From Qipengyuania citrea (lineage in GTDB: Bacteria > Pseudomonadota > Alphaproteobacteria > Sphingomonadales > Sphingomonadaceae): DNA of 64,000 bases. This document shows positions 59,418-64,000 of the stretch, piece after piece. The notes below the pieces were generated by a model, which searched no databases, was not told where the DNA came from, and saw nothing but the letters and a program-made list of their open reading frames with translations. The stretch is from NCBI RefSeq assembly GCF_024171405.1, contig NZ_JALJZT010000002.1, positions 682,001 to 746,000 of the forward strand, read 5' to 3'. How positions within the stretch are numbered: position 1 is the first letter of the stretch; each line of letters starts with the position of its first letter. Both the position numbers and the translations under genes were made by a program.

Positions 59418-60302
59418 TCACCGCCCACGGGCAAATTTAGGCTGGTAGCTTTCGATTAAATCGGTCTCTTCGTCCTCGATTTCGTACGGGTCTTCAGGAA
59501 GCTCTTCGCTTGAAAACACGGTCAAAGTGAAGCCGTAGGAACCTAGACCGATCACCTCTTCATCAAGAACGGTGTATGACGAACCCTCGAACCAGTCCGA
59601 GACCGTAGTCTCACCGCTAGCTCTGGCGCCAGAGATCACATTTGCAGGTGCGGCATTGAACTGTCTGGTCGCCGAAGCAGGCAGGAGATCGCCTTTCCGA
59701 GGGTATGCCCGGGGTCCTAGTTGCTTGAAGCCCTCGGACAGGAATCCGTAGCATATCCTGTCAGCTTGGCTGACCACGACGGCCATTGGATAAGGACTGC
59801 ATTCAGCAGACCTGATGGCAGAAGCGGTCAGAGAGCATTCGGACAGTTCGGCAAGCATTTCTATCCCAGAAAGGCCTATCGGCGCATCGTCGAGGGTGCT
59901 GCGAACAAGCTTGCCCGGGAGAAGCAGACCAGACGAAAAGTGATCTGCTTCAATTTCGATAGGCCGATCGCCTGCGGAGAACCCAGCCTTCGATGCATGC
60001 AGTGGACCGACCTTCTGCAATTCCTCGGGGTGGCCTGGAAGGAAATAATGCCCCAGCTCGTGACCGATGGTGAAGCGATGAAATCCAGGACTCTTGATCG
60101 CGGTAGAGTAAAAGATGCCGACATTCGGGCCGTCGAAAATGATGCCGCCACTAACCCCGGGCTGAGCGGCTTTGTGCTCTTCGACAAAAATATCCTCGTC
60201 AGCAGCGATCGCGAAGGGATCGATCGGGAAGGAATCGAAGCCGAACTCTCGGGCCTTTCGCTCGCCAAGCTTGCGCGCCCATTCCGGCCGAAACCCCCTC
60301 AC
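59418..60302 (-). CDS. ImmA/IrrE-family metallopeptidase
   Basis: A 294-residue protein with the ImmA/IrrE zinc signature: FTIGHELGHYFLPGH (about residues 78-92), the HExxH site. The family cleaves an XRE-type repressor to release target genes, and such a repressor (60299) is encoded just upstream with a GTGA overlap. The start is GTG 60302. The C-terminal half (about 150-294) is an extra domain, of unknown role, ending in an acidic stretch. It is a two-gene switch of the ImmR-ImmA kind. Confidence 0.85.
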   Translation of the reverse strand: MRGFRPEWARKLGERKAREFGFDSFPIDPFAIAADEDIFVEEHKAAQPGVSGGIIFDGPNVGIFYSTAIKSPGFHRFTIGHELGHYFLPGHPEELQKVGPLHASKAGFSAGDRPIEIEADHFSSGLLLPGKLVRSTLDDAPIGLSGIEMLAELSECSLTASAIRSAECSPYPMAVVVSQADRICYGFLSEGFKQLGPRAYPRKGDLLPASATRQFNAAPANVISGARASGETTVSDWFEGSSYTVLDEEVIGLGSYGFTLTVFSSEELPEDPYEIEDEETDLIESYQPKFARGR

Positions 60303-60625
60303 TGATCCGACTGCTCGCGTCTCTCGCGCATGAGATTTATCATGAGCTGGATATGCTCGCGGTCTGCGTCAGTAAGGTCCTCTTCGCCGCGGAATGCAGT
60401 CGTGGCGCCAGCCATGTTTTCGGTCCGCCCGAGCAGGTAGTCCGAGCTCACATTGAGTGCCTTTGCGAGCGCCCGCACATTTGCAAACGAAGGTTTGCGG
60501 CGACCACGTTCAAAGTGTCCAATAGCGGCAACTTGCAGACTGGCCTTCTTGGCAAGATCCGCTTGAGTAAGCTCGCGCTTTTCGCGGGCCTTCGTCAACC
60601 GCTCTCCGAATTGATCCTCGTTCAT
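60299..60625 (-). CDS. XRE-family repressor, ImmA partner
   Basis: A 108-residue protein with one HTH: FGERLTKAREKRELTQADLAKKASLQVAAIGHFERGRRKPSFANVRALAKALNVSSDYLLG (about 5-65). The C-terminal 40 residues (FRGEEDLTDADREHIQLMINLMRERREQ) are helical. It starts at ATG 60625 after AAGGAGCG, and its stop overlaps the GTG of the metallopeptidase. It probably represses the island genes and is removed by ImmA-type cleavage on an unknown signal. Confidence 0.85.
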   Translation of the reverse strand: MNEDQFGERLTKAREKRELTQADLAKKASLQVAAIGHFERGRRKPSFANVRALAKALNVSSDYLLGRTENMAGATTAFRGEEDLTDADREHIQLMINLMRERREQSDQ

Positions 60626-60679
60626 CACGCTCCTTGACCTACGGGACAAAACTAGTTAAGCCTACGCAATGGTAGATAG

Positions 60680-60710
60680 AAGCGCGCCCACTCCGGGGCG
60701 CTTGTTTTTT
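60680..60710 (+). terminator. Terminator-like hairpin in the leader of the small basic gene
   Basis: GCGCCC (60684-60689) pairs with GGGCGC (60696-60701), flanked by AA/TT pairs, then TTTTTT (60705-60710). It lies between the divergent XRE gene and the 47-residue gene, about 75 bp before the latter. It could be a real terminator of a short leader RNA (attenuation) or insulate the two genes. Confidence 0.5.
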
Positions 60711-60786
60711 GCCATATTGCCCTACGGTTTCGTAGATGTTTTTACGACGAATCAGCAGAATGTCAATCGAAAGGAGGTGATTTGGA

Positions 60787-60930
60787 ATGGCGGGAAGGAA
60801 GAGCAATTCGGAAGTGACGAGCAAGAAGGCGGCTTCTGCGGCGTCCAAGGTTTTGCGCGACCCTAAGTCAAGCAAGGCCGCGAAGTCGGCAGCAGCGTCG
60901 GCGCTCACGCAGCGTCCCAACCGGAAGTAA
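60787..60930 (+). CDS. Small basic Ser/Ala/Lys-rich protein
   Basis: A 47-residue protein with a striking pattern of Ser, Ala and Lys: MAGRKSNSEVTSKKAASAASKVLRDPKSSKAAKSAAASALTQRPNRK. It is very strongly initiated: AAAGGAGGTGATTTGGA before the ATG matches nearly the whole anti-Shine-Dalgarno. Similar tiny basic proteins with the SK.AS.VLRD..SSK..KS..GSAL(T/S)Q style occur in many accessory regions next to DUF3892 genes. Function unknown. Confidence 0.65.
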   Translation: MAGRKSNSEVTSKKAASAASKVLRDPKSSKAAKSAAASALTQRPNRK

Positions 60931-60994
60931 TCGCTGAAGCGGAGCGATGCCTCGCTCCGCTTCAACAACCAGCAAATGTTAAGGAAGAACTATT

Positions 60995-61258
60995 ATGGCA
61001 AAGCGTTATGTGCGCCAGACTGGCAAAGACAAGGATGGCGACATCACTCGCCTTTGCAATTCCGGTCAACCGTGGTCTCCGCGAGCGAAGGTCGATGCGA
61101 TCCGTGATATTGAAAACGGTACTCACGAGTACTGTGTCAATTGGACGCACTATCCGGAAACTCGGATCCGAGTCGTTCAAGGTCCCAACGGCAAATATCT
61201 GCGGACGGACCGGGACGAGACCAACAAAAACAATCTGGATGACCTGCCGGACTGCTGA
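60995..61258 (+). CDS. DUF3892 family protein
   Basis: An 87-residue protein with the DUF3892 layout: ITRLCNSGQPWSPRAKVDAIRDIENGTHEYCVNW, then KYLRTDRDETNKNNLDDLPDC. The family is small and found in accessory and defence regions. Function unknown. It lies 64 bp after the basic protein, with AAGGAAGAACTATT before the ATG, so the two are likely co-transcribed up to the terminator at 61293. Confidence 0.8.
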   Translation: MAKRYVRQTGKDKDGDITRLCNSGQPWSPRAKVDAIRDIENGTHEYCVNWTHYPETRIRVVQGPNGKYLRTDRDETNKNNLDDLPDC

Positions 61259-61292
61259 CTGGGGTGCGTCAGTGTTTGCAAAGGAGGCGATT

Positions 61293-61330
61293 ACCGGATG
61301 AAGCAATCTACGCTGCTTCAGCCGGTTTTT
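61293..61330 (+). terminator. Strong terminator after the DUF3892 gene
   Basis: ACCGG-TGAAGCA (61293-61305) pairs with TGCTTCA-CCGGT (61314-61326), with one mismatch, followed by TTTT. It closes the small operon. Confidence 0.85.
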
Positions 61331-61644
61331 CGCGTGCCGCAGCTTAACGCGGTTCAATGTCTCTTGGGTTGGGGACTTCGCCCACTGGCAGACGGTCCGT
61401 AATTGGCCCCAATCCGAAATCTCGCACAGTGTCCCAGCGTACTTGAGTTGGTGTTGCCTTGTCGTCGAGCGCACTGCCCTCCCCACGAGATCGAAGTCCA
61501 AAGCAAGCTGTGGACTGGTAAGCCTTTGAGCATGCAATGGCTTGGCGAGTCTGGCTGCCCCGCAGTTCGCTGTGCACGAGCGGCACAGGCCGGGTGTAAT
61601 TGAACGGTAGATCCGCTACTTCGCTGGCAGCAGGGAGGGTGGCT
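61331..61644. other. Gene-free stretch before the restriction-modification gene
   Basis: No convincing frame in 314 bp. It must hold the promoter of the large gene at 61645; no clear -35/-10 pair was found. Confidence 0.4.
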
Positions 61645-64000
61645 GTGTTTCAGGGCGCATTATTTACTCGTGATTGGCTGAAGGAAGGGATTGCCGAAAC
61701 CCCTGAATGGCAAAGCCTCGCAAGTGATGCAGTTGGACTGCTATGGAACGAGGCGCGGACACTTCTGCTGGACCACGCGGGACGGAAAAAGCCGACCGAG
61801 GCCGAAACCGAAGACCAACTCATCTATCCCTTGCTCGAAATGCTGGGTTGGCAACACAAATCTGTCCAGCAGAACATGACGACCAAGGGACGCAAGGATG
61901 TCCCCGATGCCCTGCTATTCGCGGATGAAGAAGCCGCAGAACGGGCAAAGACGCTCGACCCGTGGCAACGCTTTCGCCACGGCGCGGCGCTTGTGGAAGC
62001 GAAGCGCTGGGATCGACCGCTCGATCGCGAGGGACAGGGGGAGCAGGGCGTCCCATCCACTCAGATAATGCATTACCTGCGCCGTGCTGCCGTCATTGCC
62101 GATGGAAAGATGCCGTGGGGCATTCTGACCAATGGGCGGCAATGGCGGCTCTATTATCAGAATGCACTTTCAGTCGCCGAAGACTTCTTCGAGATAGACC
62201 TTGGCAAGGTATTCGGGTTGCCTGGATGCGACCCCGATCTTCTCGATGAGCAAATCGATCCCGATCACGCATTCCGGCTCTTCTTGCTGATCTTCGGGCG
62301 GGATGCCTTTCGCCCAAGCGAACAAGGTCGCAGCTTCCATCTGATCGCGATTGAAGATGCGCGGCGGTGGGAAGAAAAGGTTCGCAAGGATCTGGCGGAT
62401 ACCGTGTTCGACAGTGTATTCCCCGAACTAATAATGGCGATCCCGTTAGCAGACCCGTTTCGCCCTGAAGTGGTGGATGATGAGTACGCAGAGGATGTCC
62501 GCCAAGCGGCCATGTACCTGCTTTATCGCCTGTTGTTTGTCCTTTTCGCAGAAGACCGGAACCTGCTGCCTGACGAGCGCGGCCCTTATGCCGATTATTG
62601 CCTCACCCGGTTACGGGAGGAGATCAAGGAGCGGCATGTCCAAGGACAGGCGCAACTTGCTCGCAGCACTGCATACTGGTCTCGCCTCGAAACGATATTC
62701 GGAGCCATTTCCGAAGGCGATGATGATTTGGGCATCCCTCCTTACAACGGGGGCTTGTTCGCGACGGAAGGTGACTCGTTGCTCAGCCGCATCAAGCTTT
62801 CAGACGATACGCTCGCCAAGGTGATCTTGCCGCTTTCACACAGAGAGGAGGATGGACGTCTCCGCTACATCAACTACCGCGATCTTTCGGTTCAGCAGCT
62901 CGGGTCGATCTATGAATCGATTCTCGAATACGGTGTCGAAACCGAAGAAGGCGGAACGGTGCGGCCGCGCTCGGACAATGAGGCGCGGCACCGGTCGGGC
63001 TCTTATTACACCCCTGAGCCGCTTGTCTCGCTGATCATCGAAAAGACCGTTGGGCCACTCGTCGACGAGAAGCGCGAAGCGTTCGCAGCCGCTCTCGAAA
63101 GCGGCGCGACGGGGGACACGCTTCGCGGCCACGATCCCGCGATGTCTCTGCTTTCGCTCCGCATCGTCGACCCGGCCATGGGGAGCGGGCATTTCCTTGT
63201 CAGTCTGGTAGACTGGTTTTCAGACAAGGTTCTCACTGCGGTTGGCGACGCTGAAAGCATGGCCGGGGGCGACTATACGTCTCCGCTGGTCAAGCATATC
63301 GCCGATCTGCGAGAGGGGATCATCGCCAACGCGCGCGCGCATAACTGGCCTATCGTCGAAGAACAGCTGGACGACCGCCACATCGTGCGCCGCATGGTAC
63401 TCAAGCGCTGCGTGCACGGGGTCGACCTCAACCCGATGGCAGTTGAACTCGCCAAGGTCGCGCTCTGGCTGCACAGCTTCACGGTCGGGGCACCGTTGTC
63501 CTTTCTCGACCACCATTTGCGCTGCGGCAACAGTGTGCTCGGCGCATGGGTGCAACCTACATTTGACTGGATGCGGGAACGCGGTGCCCTGATCTCCAAT
63601 CAGCACCTTTTATCCCTAGCAGCTGTCGTACGGGACATGGGAGAGATCGAAGGGCTGACCGACACCGACATTACGCAGGTCGACCAGTCAAAAACGCTTT
63701 TTGCAAAGATATCCGAAACCAGCGCACCGCTTGAAGCAATTTTGAGTCTCGCCAAGGCAGACGACCTCATGGGTGTGCTGGAAACAACCGTGCGACGTCC
63801 TCGCGAGACGGCAAATGCCATACAGGCAGACGGCGAGAAGCGGCTGGCGCAAATGGAGGAAGGGCCGAGCAAGGAGAAGGAGGCGGCAAAGATTAAGCGT
63901 GCGGTTGCCAGAGCGATCGATGCCGAGCGCAAGTTCGACCGGGCCGAAGCGATGAAGCTGGTACACGAAGGATCTTTCGGTGACCCCAGCCGGATCGCGA
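61645..64000 (+). CDS. Type IIG-like restriction-modification protein (Eco57I methylase type), partial
   Basis: The frame opens at GTG 61645, after GGGAGGGT, and stays open to the window end, 785 residues so far. Residues about 55-150 contain a PD-(D/E)xK nuclease pattern ([11 protein letters not shown] with Asp 88; LVEAKRW with Glu 118 and Lys 120). From about residue 440 follows a gamma-class adenine methyltransferase: [22 protein letters not shown], motif [14 protein letters not shown] (about 509) and [20 protein letters not shown]. The catalytic NPPY motif would lie beyond 64000. A single-chain type IIG or a defence methylase such as DISARM DrmMI or BREX PglX are options; the nuclease domain favours type IIG. 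Confidence 0.75.
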   Translation, partial: MFQGALFTRDWLKEGIAETPEWQSLASDAVGLLWNEARTLLLDHAGRKKPTEAETEDQLIYPLLEMLGWQHKSVQQNMTTKGRKDVPDALLFADEEAAERAKTLDPWQRFRHGAALVEAKRWDRPLDREGQGEQGVPSTQIMHYLRRAAVIADGKMPWGILTNGRQWRLYYQNALSVAEDFFEIDLGKVFGLPGCDPDLLDEQIDPDHAFRLFLLIFGRDAFRPSEQGRSFHLIAIEDARRWEEKVRKDLADTVFDSVFPELIMAIPLADPFRPEVVDDEYAEDVRQAAMYLLYRLLFVLFAEDRNLLPDERGPYADYCLTRLREEIKERHVQGQAQLARSTAYWSRLETIFGAISEGDDDLGIPPYNGGLFATEGDSLLSRIKLSDDTLAKVILPLSHREEDGRLRYINYRDLSVQQLGSIYESILEYGVETEEGGTVRPRSDNEARHRSGSYYTPEPLVSLIIEKTVGPLVDEKREAFAAALESGATGDTLRGHDPAMSLLSLRIVDPAMGSGHFLVSLVDWFSDKVLTAVGDAESMAGGDYTSPLVKHIADLREGIIANARAHNWPIVEEQLDDRHIVRRMVLKRCVHGVDLNPMAVELAKVALWLHSFTVGAPLSFLDHHLRCGNSVLGAWVQPTFDWMRERGALISNQHLLSLAAVVRDMGEIEGLTDTDITQVDQSKTLFAKISETSAPLEAILSLAKADDLMGVLETTVRRPRETANAIQADGEKRLAQMEEGPSKEKEAAKIKRAVARAIDAERKFDRAEAMKLVHEGSFGDPSRIA

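Noticed and set aside
1-64000. CRISPR arrays or rRNA genes
   Set aside because: No regularly spaced direct repeats and no rRNA-like stretches were seen.

Overview
The window comes from an alphaproteobacterium, most likely Sphingomonadales (Erythrobacteraceae-like). GC content and codon use are high-GC alphaproteobacterial. The rpsB-tsf-pyrH-frr-uppS-cdsA-dxr-rseP-bamA-ompH-fabZ block is collinear with other proteobacteria but lacks lpxD, lpxA and lpxB, as expected for sphingomonads, which replace lipid A with glycosphingolipids. Two sites match the alphaproteobacterial LexA box GAAC-N7-GAAC.

Layout. (a) 1-17,069, core chromosome: the end of an amino-acid dehydrogenase, tRNA-His, a 2OG-Fe(II) oxygenase, rpmE, then the long minus-strand translation/envelope operon (fabZ back to rpsB), a putative SOS-controlled small membrane protein, phosphatidylserine synthase and decarboxylase, a FabH-like ketosynthase and an FNR-type regulator. 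(b) About 17.2-52.6 kb, an apparently complete P2-like temperate prophage. It has a left accessory end, a candidate cos site, Q-P leftward and O-N-M-L-X-R-S-J-I-H rightward. Fibre and SGNH-esterase genes follow, then a lysis cassette with nested Rz/Rz1, V-W-FI-FII-E/E'-T-U-D, a lysogeny module (repressor co-transcribed with two probable membrane proteins), an early operon (YdaS-like, Ogr/Delta-like, primase-helicase, HD nucleotidase, methyltransferase) and a tyrosine integrase at the right end. (c) 52.7-64 kb, an accessory island: a fused MNT-HEPN protein, an SRAP gene with an SOS box, a helix-turn-helix gene, a ChrA-DUF1259 pair, XRE-ImmA, a small basic protein plus DUF3892, and a large type IIG-like restriction-modification protein that runs off the window.

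How it works together. The prophage uses P2 structural logic: portal/terminase, a scaffold-protease capsid system and a contractile tail with a frameshifted tail chaperone. Its order is rearranged, because the lysis and fibre blocks separate V-W from J-I and the Ogr-type late activator sits in the early operon. The repressor operon continues into two probable membrane proteins, a typical position for superinfection exclusion. The right-hand island looks like a defence/stress hotspot next to the integrase.

All names rest on reading sequence motifs and gene order; no database search was run.
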